From Takashimella koratensis (taxonomy: Eukaryota; Basidiomycota; Tremellomycetes; Trichosporonales; Tetragoniomycetaceae): DNA of 64,000 nt. The DNA lies in the NCBI GenBank assembly GCA_003116875.1, contig BCKT01000009.1, positions 310,001 to 374,000 on the forward strand, in the 5' to 3' direction. The notes beneath the pieces were generated by a model that had not been told where the DNA came from, ran no database searches, and saw only the letters and a list, made by a program, of their open reading frames with translations. Positions 35,759 through 47,321 of this stretch are shown here, one piece after another; the stretch's first letter is position 1; each line of letters opens with the position of its first letter. Both the position numbers and the translations under genes were made by a program.

Positions 35759-38346
35759 TCATACAAACGCGATGGAATCAACCACATGTTCCGAGTCGCA
35801 GTACCCTAGTACCTGCTCGATATGTGAGCTAATCAAGAGTCAGCGTTATCCCCCAATTCCCCCTGGCGATCATCTCTCTCATCCCCAGTTGCTCATCGTC
35901 CGACTACCCTCCCTCCAGAATCCTCAGCTACCCTTTAGACCCAACTCACCTCTTCATCCCTTTGATCCGATCAATCTCCAGCGAATTATACTGTGCCAAA
36001 CCTTTACCCACATCCACTTCCTCCCATTCTCCCAACCCCACCTCACCCTCCTGAATCGGCAGTAGCGCATCTGGGCTAGTATTCGCGCTTTCCTCTACAC
36101 CCGTAACGGCAGTCACCACCTGTTGCTGACTCTGACTCTGTACTTGAGCCCCACCCTGTGCCATGCTCATGCCCGTGACCGTTGTCGAAGCCGTCACTGC
36201 CGTCCCTCCTCCCAGAGTAGTCGCTATCAGTCTCTCGGTAACTGCGTGCATCGCTGGCGAACTCGGGACTGTCCTGGACAGCGGATCCAGCGAAGCGATA
36301 GAGGACGACAACGACAGCGCGGGCTGGATGGTCGGCGTGCCCGGCTGAGTCGCACCCTCCGGCAACCCACCAGCATCAGGGGTGAGGGTGCCAGTCCCAC
36401 TGGTCCCGCTGGTTCCGAGTCGGGCGTGGTGGAAGGCCCTGAGCGCGGGGGAGGAAGGAGACGACGAGTCTACGTCTCCACTGACCAAGTCGATCGAAGT
36501 CCGGGACAAGGGCGTGAAACGATCTCGATCGGCAGAAGCGGGAGCAGTGGAAGGTGCACCTGTTGATCGACGTTTTCGACGACAGATGATTCGAACAGCT
36601 TGGTGGGATGCAAATACACCTTCAACGCGCACAACACCAGCAGGCAAGAGACGACCGCCGGACTCGCGCCTTGTGATCGCTCGATACGCGCCTTCGTCGA
36701 TACTGTGTGCGACGTGGAGCAAATTCGTCGTCAGTAGGCAACGATCACATGGAGAGGACTTGGAAACTTCTAAAATCTTATGCAGAGCCCAACTCACACA
36801 ACAGTCCCCGCGGCATGCAATCCATGAGCGATCCACCATTTCCGGCTATTCGTTCACGCAATCAGCATCACTCCACCACACTTTCCTTCCCATTCAATCG
36901 ACCTACTCTTTCAACGCTGTCTCTCGGCGTAGGAACCGGGTACACAGTGGACCCGTCTCGAGGTCCCCAACATCTGCTGTTTCCCGACTCGGTCCCGCTC
37001 CCTTCTCGATGATTCCGAAGATATCGCGAACTTTCTCGGAATGCATGATGACAGTCGTGACACCTGCGGCTGTCGCGAGTTCGGCAGCGATGAGTTTGGT
37101 GGACATGCCGCCTGTCCCGAGAGACGTGCCGAGTGTAGATGTAGAGACTGGTAAAAGTCAGCAGATTGGTTCGTTACGTTGTGATGGAATGAGCGTACCC
37201 TGTTGTTTGACCTTTTCAATGTCGCGAACGACACGGACTGGCTGGGCGTCAGGATTGACCCGTGGGTTGTCGGTGTACCTAGCAGAGTCAGTGCCGCCAA
37301 TCGTGTTAAGCCAGAGACTGGCGACTTTACTCACAGACAGTCGACATCAGTGAGGAGGAAGAGGTAGTCTGCGTGTACAATGTTAGACGAAATGGCAGAG
37401 AGAGTATCGTTGTCGCCGAATTTGATTTCCTGGTAATGTGGTCAGCCTGGGCCCGCTTGACATGATTGTCATGAGGGCTTGGTATCGTGTTGCACTTACC
37501 GAGACTGAGACCGTGTCGTTTTCGTTGACGATAGGGACGACGCCCATCTGCAACAGTTCCAAGAACGTGTTCTGCGCGTTGAGGTATCTAGTCCTCTACG
37601 TTCGAGTCAGCTCGTATCCGCTCCATCTACCCGCATAATCAACCATGTCCTCCGTATTCCCACTCCAGCTCCCCTGTTTTCTCCCCAAATATCCTACCCC
37701 ATAACGTCCATGCTCTCTATTACTTACATCCGAGATATCCATCCGCGTGAGCAAGATCTGCGCAATCGGTTGATCGAGTTGACTAAACAGGTTATCCCAA
37801 AGGGCGATCAACCTTCCTTGCCCGACTGCTGCTAGAGCCTGTTTATGACTCAACCCTTTACCCCTTTCTTTCAGGCCCATGCGACGGAGACCGACCCCGA
37901 TCGCGCCGGAGGAGACGAGGACGACGCGGTGGCCGAGCTCGCGGAGGTGGATGACGGTCTCGACGATGGAGGAGAGAAGGTGTAAGTGTGGAAGGAAGGG
38001 ATAGGAAGGGGAGACGATGGATGAGGTGCCTAAGTGAGCGAATCCAATGATGTAAGGAGTTGGAGTAGGGGTTGGAGTTGGAATTGGACGAGTAAGAGTT
38101 GAGTCAGTTGGAAGAAAGGTCAACATGGAGACAGCGACGGTGGTAGGGTATGCTAATGGTAGCGGGACAGAGTGAAAAGGGAAGCAAGGACATACCGAGC
38201 TTGATGACTATTGTCAAGCTCTGGGGGCGGATACGGGCCTGTATGACTGGTCAGCTCTGTCCGATCCTTGAGCGTTGCCTGAGAGAGCCAACGCCGGCTT
38301 GGTTCCTCAGATGAGCAGGGGAGACCGGAGCAGGACTCACCGCCAT
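35759..38346 (-). CDS. PRO1: Glutamate 5-kinase (gamma-glutamyl kinase) PRO1 with PUA domain
   Basis: Ten exons: 38341-38346, 38196-38238, 37728-38029, 37500-37595, 37335-37429, 37199-37278, 36907-37147, 36798-36845, 35950-36702 and 35759-35828, 1734 nt, 577 aa. It catalyses the first step of proline synthesis, ATP-dependent phosphorylation of glutamate. Kinase-domain signatures: [52 protein letters not shown] and [12 protein letters not shown]. The PUA part starts at [13 protein letters not shown] with DEGAYRAI and [11 protein letters not shown], then is interrupted after [10 protein letters not shown] by about 150 residues of Ser/Thr/Pro/Gly/Gln-rich sequence. It resumes with [18 protein letters not shown] and ends [17 protein letters not shown]. 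The first exon has just 6 coding nt. Yeast Pro1 is 428 aa, so most extra length is this insertion. Confidence 0.93.
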
Positions 38347-38907
38347 GGCTCGTGGTTGAGGTCGGCTGTCTAGGAAGAGGAAGAGGAGTGTTTGAGGCAG
38401 GTGATAAGAGCTGCTTGTCGACTGACGCTTGATGAAGCCCGCTATCTATACGCTCTCGCTGTTGACTGTAGTCTTGCCTCGACCGCTGTCTTGTCGTTCG
38501 TTGCTTGATGCTGCTGGACCTTGCTTGAGTGCTGATTGCACTTTTCTCGCCTCGACTTTTACCGACTCGCACGAGACGAGACGAGACGAGACGAGACGAG
38601 ACCAGTATCACTCGGCCCAACTATTCAGTTCCACGCCACGTCATTCCCCGACCCCGACCCACGCTGGCCTAATTCTTCTCGTTTATCCTGTCCAATACGA
38701 TGGCTGGGTAAGGGATTCGCCGCGGCAAAGTAGTATCCTCCAGGCGCAGATAAGAAATAACCATCGTGCTTATGATCAGCACTCTAGCCCCTATCCCGGT
38801 CCACCTTGACACCAAACTCTCTTCCCCCTTCACCTTTATCTCTTTCTTCATCTACTCTCTTCCACTGTCATCTACCCAATAGCTGCCAATCCAACCACAG
38901 ATTCACC
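38347..38907. promoter_or_regulatory. Bidirectional promoter region of PRO1 and the small membrane protein
   Basis: 560 nt between divergent start codons. It includes an ACGAG pentamer repeat (about six copies, 38571-38601). No clear TATA box. Confidence 0.5.
38571..38601. repeat. ACGAG pentanucleotide tandem repeat
   Basis: About six perfect copies of ACGAG in the shared promoter of PRO1 and its divergent neighbour, 225 nt from the PRO1 start codon. Confidence 0.85.
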
Positions 38908-40266
38908 ATGGCATTCCGTCAGACTCCAGGCGAGCAAGACCTGTAAGTCGCCTTTCGGCACCCTGCTCCCCTGCTCCCCTCTGCCCCCTTGTCCTAACGG
39001 AACTCAGCGCAACCGTCCAAGGCTACCTCAACGGCCAACCCGACATCCTCACCGGTGAGTCTTCATCTCTGTCTTCCCTTCTCTTCCCTTCTCTTCCCTC
39101 TCCCTCTCCCTCTCCACCCTCCTGCTTCCTTCTCCTTCTCCAACTCAACCCTCACTCCCTCTTTCTCTCCATTCCCAATTCCCCCTTGGCATCCCCCTAA
39201 CGGCCGTAGCAATCATCAAACACCGCATGAAGATCCCTGGTCACCTTGGTGACATCTACATCCAGCAATTCGACCCTCAGGGCAACTTTGTAACCCTCCA
39301 GTCCCGCCCACCGCCCGCGAGATCGGCAAGTAACGAGGTCAAAATTGATTTACCGTTCAACCCTCCTCTCAAGAACATTTACGATGTTCGACCGAGGATG
39401 CATATGTATCAGACCGCCGCGTTGAATCATTTCAAAGTGGTGAGTGTCTCCTCCAATCATTCCTCTCGTTATGGATATACCACCCACTACTCTTACTCCA
39501 ACGCGTCCTGGGACAGACAATATGGTCATGAGGTATAATCATGAACTGACAATGTCTCCCATCACCTAGCCCCTCAAACCCGTGATCAACTACTACGCGG
39601 CCCCGAGTCTCTTCCCGTACACACTTCCGGCAGTGCTCGGTCTGTGCGTTCTCTTCTTCGCTCTCTTGGGCCAGGGTCACTACGGCGATCTCTTCCGCGC
39701 CAAGATCGCCGAGTTCGGGGGAAAGTATCTCCTCCAAGCTGCATCTTATGTCGCTTTAGGTCTGGTACGTTTTCTCCTTCTTTTTGGCTGGCTCTGGCTG
39801 GGGACGTATGGAGTTTTAGTTCTTGTCAATATCACCTACCTTGACATACGCTAACCGTACTTACCCCCACCCTTCTATTCCCACTTTTGATCCGAACCCG
39901 AACCGGAACCGCGCTTTTCAACCGCAGCACGGCTTCGTCGAGCCCGCATACATGTTCTACGCAACGGGTCAACACAAAGTCCCGACTGGTCCTCGTGTCA
40001 AGTGGATCCTAACCACCATGCTCGTCGGCTACGGCGCTATCAACGAGTTCTTCGAATGTGGTAAGTCTGGCTCTTTGGCATCTCTTATTCATCTCACTTG
40101 ATCCCATCTGGTCTATCTCCTGTTTTCGTATCAGCTTCCTGGTTTGACTTGAGGATCGAGCTGATAACCTGTAGTGCAATACGAACGCCTCAGGCACATC
40201 TACAAGCAGACAGACGTAGGAGACATTGGGCCCCGCATTGCAGAGGAGAAACCCAAGACGGAATAA
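38908..40266 (+). CDS. Small predicted membrane protein, possibly DUF2470-like
   Basis: Six exons: 38908-38942, 39008-39054, 39210-39439, 39570-39764, 39928-40060 and 40175-40266, 732 nt, 243 aa, phases consistent. The N-terminal ~100 residues form a soluble domain (GYLNGQPDILTAIIKHRMKI, then GDIYIQQFDPQGNFVTLQSR, ending IYDVRPRMHMYQTAALNHFK). It resembles the DUF2470-type domain of some fungal membrane proteins (inference from memory). Two to four membrane segments follow: LFPYTLPAVLGLCVLFFALL, YLLQAASYVALGL and WILTTMLVGYGAINEF. A charged cytos­olic-type tail ends VGDIGPRIAEEKPKTE. No catalytic motif visible and no function proposed. Confidence 0.75.
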
Positions 40267-40488
40267 ACTGGTCAACTCACACACATCGGTTGAACTCGTT
40301 AGGGAATGGTCAAGCAATAGACAGACATACACACAGATCGACATGATCGACATAATCAAATGCATTGTTCGCAATTCGTTGTCTACCACCGCCTTGCTTT
40401 TAGTCTATTCCCACAGTCGAACTCTTTCCCAGGCTACTTTTTCTGGACACACACCAGGCATCCTCTCACTGACAGGCACAACCTCTCC

Positions 40489-42896
40489 TCACTCATACAA
40501 GACATCGATAAACGTCCGCGCCAGTTCGCCGACAACATGAGGTCCCACACTCGTCTGACCCAGGCCTGCGTACTCATTCAGTTCCGCCCTCTTACTTTCC
40601 AGACGATTGAACTCACCGTACAAAGCAACCATGTCTCCGCCCTTTGACGGCTCTTTCTTCACTTGTTCCAGGGCCTGCGCAAGGTCATCCAGCAATTTAT
40701 CCGTTGACGCGGCTGTCAACCTCTGCATTAGGTCCTGTCAGCTAGCCCTTCGTGCGCAGTATTCCAAACTCACAGTGAAAGCCATATGGAGTGCAGGTGG
40801 ATCGCTCAACGCATTCAAGTGCCATCCGCGCTTACTCATCGCGTCGCCGAGCTCGTATACGTTCACCGTCTTTGATCCAAACGCGACGACCGATGCCTGA
40901 GGTTCGCCCAGGACGTAGAGGTCGGAAGGGAATCGGGAGCGGATGGACGCTGCGAATGATCGAGAAGCCGTGACAATGTTACGACATGATTCGGTGTATC
41001 CGCTGGAATAGTTGAGTATGGTCAGCAATGCTATGACCACTGTCGTCGTCTCCCTGCATCACGAGGTCCGTGAAGGGCCACTTACTCAATCCCGATATGG
41101 TTCATCACCGCCCAGGCACCCGCAATGATCGATCCAGGTCTGTAGTCGTCAGCATCGCGGCCCGAGCAGATCCGTCCTTGCTCACCTCGACCCAGCCATG
41201 GATGGACTCGCGTACACGCCACCCGCCCAATCAGTCATGACGTAGTACTGGAACCGTCTCAACTCCGGGGAGCGATACATGATGACCGACGAGCCTGAGG
41301 TGTGTCAGCAAACAGCTCCATGGCATTGCTCTCAAAGCTGCCAAACTCACCTTTAGGACAGAAAGCGTATTTGTGGGTGTCACAGCTGATAGCGGTCACA
41401 CCTGGGACTCGAAAATCGAATTTCTCGACGCCCTCACCTAGACCCGCGCGTTCGAGGAAGGCGACGATGAAAGAGCCGAGGCAGCAGTCGACGTGGAGCC
41501 CTATGTTGTGCCGTTTCGCCAGTGCACCCAGTGCCGAGATGGGGTCCTGCAAAAGATTAGGAGAGTGTCATGTCAGCCACTGCGTCCATTGTTCATATGT
41601 AAGGTGAGACGTACGATCGCGCCGTCCGGGAAGTTTGGAGCCGAGCCCACAAGCATGATAGTGTTAGCGTTGCTGTAATCGAGTCAGCTTCGTGCGAAGG
41701 AATGACCCCAAAACTGCAACTAACATAGCCTGACGCATGCGTCGAACGTCCGCCTTGCGCGTGATCTTGTCCACGGGAATGACATGGATCTTGATCTTAA
41801 AGTACTGTGAAGCCTTCCAGAATGCGGCGTGAGCGGACGACGGTACGATCCTGAGTTCGTTAGTATGAAGCAACCGTACATCAGCGGTATCAAGCTCACA
41901 TCTCGGGCTCGGTAATGCCCTTGGTCGCTCGGGCCCAGTCTCGGTGGGTCTTGACAGACATCAAGATGGACTCGGTACCACCCGAGGTGGCTGTCATTTG
42001 TCAGCTCCAAGCTTCGCTGTCGGCTGAAGTCACATACTCGTGCCAGCTCCATTCTCCCCATTGAACCTGGCAGAAAGTCAGATCCATACTACTCTATTCA
42101 GATCAGCGAGCATAAAAACTCACAGCTTGAGTACCATTGAGACAACGTCACTCTCCATCTTGCGCACACCGGGGAAGACATCTGGGTGGAGGGGGTTGGA
42201 TACGACGAAAGCTGACATGGCCTCGTTGATGATCGCGTTGACATTTGCACCTCCCTGCGGAGCCGTTAGCACCTGACCCGCTGCCCGTCTCTCCAAGCCT
42301 CAACAACGACCACACTGACAGCAACACTTGGCCTTCAAACTTCCGCTCAACTCACATGATAGACAGTCCCGCTCACTCGACCCTGGTCCACATCGCCCCT
42401 CTCTAGCTTCTTCATCTCCTTGATCTGGCCCGCGATCCATTCTTTGCTCTTTCCTTCAGCAGGAAGCTCGCGCGAGGGGCTGATATTGATACCTGCTGGG
42501 AAAGTGGTCGGAGCAAGCTTCTCGATGAGTTCCCCGCGGGTCTTGGAGAGTTCGGCCGCGAGTTGTTTGCGTGAGGACGGGAGGGAGAGAAGGATCCGAA
42601 TAGCGATCTGTACGGTGTCAGATGTGGGCCAATAGACTATACAATGGTCTTGCAAGTGGGAAAGGGTAAGTCCGACAAGTACTCACACCGTGGAAGTAAG
42701 CGTAGATCTCTTGAAGTGAGCCAAAGACACCGCGGGCTCGTACATGCCTAAACCCGATGAGGAAGAGGCGAGCGAGGACATAAGCCCCAATGAGAAAGAC
42801 GAGCTCGTCAAAGTGTCCCAGGCGGTGTCGGAGCTGAGAGACAGCGTCGCGCGCCTGCTCGAGGGGCGGGAAGATGGTGGATTGCCAAGCTGGCAT
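40489..42896 (-). CDS. DPL1: Sphingosine-1-phosphate lyase (dihydrosphingosine phosphate lyase)
   Basis: Twelve exons: 42687-42896, 42356-42607, 42124-42254, 42038-42066, 41900-41990, 41725-41850, 41615-41672, 41351-41546, 41186-41294, 41086-41139, 40774-41002 and 40489-40722, 1719 nt, 572 aa. This ER enzyme uses pyridoxal phosphate to cleave long-chain base phosphates into a fatty aldehyde and phosphoethanolamine, the exit step of sphingolipid metabolism. A single N-terminal membrane segment ([19 protein letters not shown]) anchors it. Family signatures: [61 protein letters not shown], and the PLP-binding Lys in [16 protein letters not shown]. The C-terminal small domain is complete and ends [10 protein letters not shown]. 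One exon is 29 nt. Length fits the family (yeast Dpl1 589). Confidence 0.95.
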
Positions 42897-43586
42897 TGGG
42901 AGATGGAGTCGGTGGGGGGGAGAGCTGTTGCGGGAAGGATGAATGAGGAGCGGGGAGCGAAGGAAGAGAAGGAGAGAGGGTCAGTATAGAGGTCTGGAAG
43001 TCTGATGGTCTTTGTTGTAACTGTACTTGCCTTGTTGTGAGAAGGAGGCTGTTGTTGCCGCCGTTGCCGCCGTTGGTGTTTAGCGCTAAGGAGATGATTG
43101 AGAAAACGGTAAAGTGAGGAAAGGAGGATACACGGTGACCGAGAGGGACCGAGCAGGTACGTCACTGGGGCGTAGCAGGAAAGGGGCAGGAGGGCAGGAG
43201 GGCAGGAGGGCAGGGGGCAGAGGTAGACAACGCACGGAACTAGAAGGAAGCGAAGGGATCGAAAGGAGTCGAGTGGAACATGCACACACACACACATACA
43301 GTACTGTACATCCCAAAGGACTCGGCCGTGGGCGGCAAACGGAGAGACACACCACACACACCACACACACACCACTCGGGTGGATACGTTGTTCCTGAGA
43401 CGACAAGCCAAGTGGTGATGAAATTGCCACGTGGTCAGAGTCATGCGATGATGAGGGGAGGGTAATGGTGATCGTGCCTGAGCACTGATCATTGCCGGTT
43501 GACTGGACCGCAGGTGGAGGGTCAAGTTGACTCAAACATCTCGACTGATTCTTACTTTCATCACATACCCTATCTCACCGACTGCC
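42897..43586. promoter_or_regulatory. Divergent promoter of DPL1 and the DNA glycosylase gene, with CA repeats
   Basis: 690 nt between divergent start codons. Contains AGGGCAGG repeats (43190-43225) and two CA-type microsatellites (43281-43300 and 43341-43376, ACACC/CA units). No gene; the frames are low-complexity. Confidence 0.55.
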
Positions 43587-45801
43587 ATGCCTGAGCTTCC
43601 AGGTGAGTAGTAGCCTCTCGAGCCCAGCAACTCTCCGTGAACCCCATGCAAACCCCCACTAACCCTCCGGGCCAGAGGTCGAGCGCGCCCGTAAACTCAT
43701 CGAGGACTCGTGCAAGGGGTACAAGATCAAGCGGGTTGATGCCAAGGAGGACAAGATTGTCTTTTGCGGAGGAACAGACCATGTCGAGTTTGTGAGTGTG
43801 ATCCTGGATCAAGTCTCATGGTTGTGCGTGATCGGGTGGATGTAGGTGGCTGATATATGTGCCGAATAGGGGAAAGAGATCGAAGGGCGGACGATCGAGG
43901 GATGTGAACGCAAGGGCAAGATGTAAGCGTACCCTGCAAGGATACTTGTCCAGATACACGCTGAAGCTGATCTTCCTGTAGGTTCTGGATGCACTTGTCT
44001 GGTAAAGGTCGGCTCCCGATCATGCATTTTGGTATGACCGGGATGATCCAGGTGAGTTTGGCTCATGGATCCTCATGAGGTGTTGCAGCCGGGACTAACT
44101 GTCACAGCTCAAGGGTCAAGAGCCGACGTGGTATCGCCGTCGACCCAAGGAGAGGACGGACATGTGGCCACCCAAAGTGAGTTGTCCTTCACCTGCGAAT
44201 GACACGTGCTGACTACTGAATATCACACTTCCTCGCTGATAGTTCTACAAGTTGTGAGCACCTCTTCCTAATTCCTTATCCCAGCTCCTAACCCTGTGGA
44301 CACTACCTAATACAAACAGCATTCTCGAGCTCGAACCTCAACCCGGATCCGTCGGCGCAGAGCCACGTGCGTTGGCATTCATCGATGCCCGCCGACTCGG
44401 GCGCGTCCGCCTCCTCCCTTCCCCTGTCCTGTCTCACCCACCTCTCTCCGACCTCGGATTCGATCCCGTTCTCGCGCATCCGAGCATTGACGAGTTCAAG
44501 GAGCTTCTCGGACGTAAGAAGGGAACCGTCAAGGGTGTTATCATGGACCAGGCGTTCAGCGCCGGTGTCGGTAACTGGGTGGCAGACGAGTAAGTCCATC
44601 GCTCTCTCTATGTGAGACGTAGGCATTACTGACTCGCTATCAGAGTTCTGTATCAGGCCCAAATCCATCCGGCCTGTCCCGTACCCATGCTGTCCGACCA
44701 AAACGTGATCGACCTGCACCACCAACTGCGTAACGTCCCGATCACCGCTATCGGGGTCAACGCCGACTCGACGCAGTTCCCAGAAGGCTGGCTGTTCCGA
44801 TGGAGGTGGGACAAGGGGAAAGGTATGCGACATGCTAGTGGAGCCAAAGGTGGGGCAAAACTCGCCAATCCAAGCCAGGTTGATGACGAGCTCGCTGGAG
44901 AAGATATCAAGCCTAAAGGCAAGGAGTTTATGACATTGGTGAGTGGGCGTTGACTGGTGAATAGTTGAACCAAGAGAAACCAGAGCTAAGGCTGATTGGG
45001 TCCATGCGGTAGCCGGACGGACGCCCAGCGACCATCACATTCATCGAAGTAGGAGGACGGACCACCGCGGTCGTGAACGAAGTACAGAAGATGCCTTCGG
45101 GCGTGGAGATCAAGCCGAAGGTCACCAAGGGTGGGAAAGGGAAGAGAAAGACTGCGAAGGAGGAGGAAAGTGAATTAGAATCAGTAAGCTGTCATTTTGC
45201 TCGTGTTTCACATCGTAGAGCGGAAAAGGAGTCGGAGAAGCTGACGCCCGGTTACAGGATAGCAGCTTGACGGATATAGAAGAAGTGAAACCGCACGTAC
45301 CTACGACACCTCGCCAGAAAGCCATTGCGAAATCTAAAACCCCTGCGAAGACTGTTCAAGATCAACCTGCGACAAAGGCGAAGGGGTCGAAGCGCGCCAA
45401 GGCGGTGAAGGAAGAGCCGGATGTCCCGGAGCCGTCGACGAAGCAGACCAAGGCGAGCGCAAGCAAGGTGAGTGACGTCAGACTAAGAGTTGGAGAGAGC
45501 TGAGCAGTAACTGACAATGAAGTTTATGTCTCCTTCGTTATTTTCTACCACTGTTTCTCGGCGCTCTTTCTCAACGTTCTCGCTGCGATCACCACCGATA
45601 ACTTACCCTCGCCATCATCAACCGTCGTCATCTCTTCGTCAACGAAATCGTTACCTGTGCACTGCTCCCATCACCGGCTCAGCCCGCCAAGCGACGTCGA
45701 ACATGACTTTGAACGTGATGCGAACGTGCCTCTCACTGGTAGTCGGCCTGAGACTGGGGCGTGTGACAACAAGACAACTGGGCGGTGCCAGCTTTGAATA
45801 G
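43587..45801 (+). CDS. Formamidopyrimidine-DNA glycosylase (Fpg/MutM family) with basic tail
   Basis: Exons: 43587-43602, 43676-43791, 43870-43922, 43982-44051, 44108-44176, 44243-44253 (11 nt), 44320-44589, 44644-44938, 45013-45183, 45258-45467 and a last one from about 45523. It removes oxidised purines in base-excision repair. The catalytic N-terminus MPELPEVERAR (Pro2 nucleophile, Glu3) is present, then SGKGRLPIMHFGMTGMIQ with the beta-turn Lys, DARRLGRVRL, and the helix-two-turn-helix AFSAGVGNWVADEVLYQAQI. Instead of the bacterial zinc finger there is the zincless-type segment DGRPATITFIEVGGRTTAVV, as in plant and fungal Fpg. A long Lys-rich tail (KVTKGGKGKRKTAKEEESE, SKTPAKTVQDQPATKAKGSK) follows. 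The last exon's frame and end are uncertain; composition there is poor. Confidence 0.87.
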
Positions 45802-46065
45802 GGCTAGTTGATAGATATGATAGATGAAATCAGTCTTCGGGCTTGACATGACATTCTACTGTATCACCAACAAGCACCAAGCAATATTTCCCGCCCATGT
45901 TAGACTTCAACTTACTTGACTTCACTGCGCCAGCGGCAGAGTACAGTACACCCCTCGCCATATCTTGCCCCAAGCATACCACTCTGGAGCATGGGAGCCC
46001 CGAGAACTATCCCAAATGCAGGTTGCGCCCTGTGCGAATCAGTTCCTGTCTTGCACTCCATGCCC

Positions 46066-46911
46066 TTAGTGGTTGGGCGAATTACCGCGAGTGAAATTGC
46101 CCGTGGAGCTGGGAACGTCACTGAGGCGGAACATCCGGCGGCGGTCGGGGTCATCCAAAGTGGGAATGGACAGAGAGGCTGCTGGATGGACTGTGATCGA
46201 CAGTATCCCGTAATCATCGTGCATCCCATGGCGGAGCAAGTCAAAGTGGTGAAAGAGATCGATTGACTGCCTTCCATACTGCAGGCTTCCAGGTACAGGT
46301 GAGCTCTCCATAACCCTGACCGAGTCGCCTGGCTGAGGCAGCTCAGAGAGCAATAGCCCATTTTGATTCGTCCAGTCCCATGAAATCTTGACCTCACTTT
46401 TGTCCTCGTCTTCAACAGCATTGATAGAGTCGGTAGAGCCTTCAGCCACATTCTTGTGCACCTGCTGAAATATCTTCTCAAACATATTGGTCAAAGCGAC
46501 CTGGCCAACGCTCTCGAAATACTCGGTGTATTCTGTCTGAAAATCGAAAAGACTCCAACTTTGCTGGTTTGTGGGCTCGAACCGGTCTTCCATCTCTCGT
46601 GCAGTCTTCAGTGGGTTATATTTCTCCTGTACCAAGCCCTCAGGGTCATTTTGGTGCTGATCCCTCGAAGGGGAATCGTAGAAAGTTGGAATGGATTGGC
46701 ATTTGAAAAACACTTGAAGGATAAAAGGCAGCCTCGTGATCTCTTGTAAGTACAAGACCGTGGCATGCTTTGCGTCTATCGGAGGATGTAAGACTTCATC
46801 GGCTGCTTCCTCCATCATATCAAGCAATGAGGGAAGCTCGTTTTGTTCGCTCGGGATCGGCGGAGACGTCGAATCGGAAACGGTGGGGTTGTCCATTTGT
46901 TCATTCACCAA
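46066..46911 (-). CDS. Tandem family copy A, intact, unknown function
   Basis: A single open frame of 281 aa with no intron. I do not recognise the family; it is defined here by comparison with the other copies up to 57436. N-terminal helix: ELPSLLDMMEEAADEVLHPP, then HATVLYLQEI and FFKCQSIPTFYDSP (aligned with copy B's HATAMYLVEV and FTCQSIPTTYEAP). Central helix: NMFEKIFQQVHKNVAEGSTD; strand VKISWDWTNQNGLLLSELPQ; late block HHFDLLRHGMHDDYGILSITV; tail MFRLSDVPSST. No signal peptide, membrane segment or catalytic motif is visible. Copy B is its closest relative. An alternative start (Met6) is at 46896. A TATATATA element lies 55 nt upstream. Confidence 0.75.
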   Translation of the reverse strand: MVNEQMDNPTVSDSTSPPIPSEQNELPSLLDMMEEAADEVLHPPIDAKHATVLYLQEITRLPFILQVFFKCQSIPTFYDSPSRDQHQNDPEGLVQEKYNPLKTAREMEDRFEPTNQQSWSLFDFQTEYTEYFESVGQVALTNMFEKIFQQVHKNVAEGSTDSINAVEDEDKSEVKISWDWTNQNGLLLSELPQPGDSVRVMESSPVPGSLQYGRQSIDLFHHFDLLRHGMHDDYGILSITVHPAASLSIPTLDDPDRRRMFRLSDVPSSTGNFTRGNSPNH

Positions 46912-47321
46912 AGTCGGATGTCAACGTGGAAACAGAATGACAAACTAGGTGGGGCGTTTTGCACTTATATATAGGGAGGAAAGAGCGTTGTCAAATAGCT
47001 ACCGCAGCGGGCATACGGGGTCACACTCTCATCACCTCCGACTGGCAAATGTCGGAGACTCGCGCCGTAAGCCCAACTGACCGTGAAACATTGCACAAAA
47101 GAGCGTCTCTAAGGAAACTAGCGCCGAATCCCTCCCGACCTTTCCAGTCTCCGCTCGGGGTGCGGTGAACGTACTTGACATTGCAGCCAGTCCCTTCCTT
47201 TTATCGACAAAGGATTCGCATCAAGGCGGAGCTGGCTCTCAGTGGGGGTGAAAAAGGATGTGTGGTAATGCTGAAATAACATGACATATCCACCACGAAC
47301 AAACATCAAGCACTCAGTCCA
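46912..47321. other. Spacer between family copies A and B
   Basis: Holds the promoter of A and the 3' flank of B. At 47221-47237 and 47295-47309 are two short blocks that recur downstream of copy D at 50042-50058 and 50135-50149 (one mismatch each), a sign that duplication units included flanking DNA. Confidence 0.55.
46964..46979 (-). promoter_or_regulatory. TATA-like element upstream of family copy A
   Basis: On the minus strand CCTCCCTATATATAAG, centred about 60 nt before the start codon of copy A. The 14-nt plus-strand string TATATATAGGGAGG recurs exactly upstream of the 464-aa gene at 60004-60017. Confidence 0.5.

Noticed and set aside
38571..38601. Regular repeats that might suggest a CRISPR-like array
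   Set aside because: A pentamer microsatellite without spacers, in a eukaryotic promoter.
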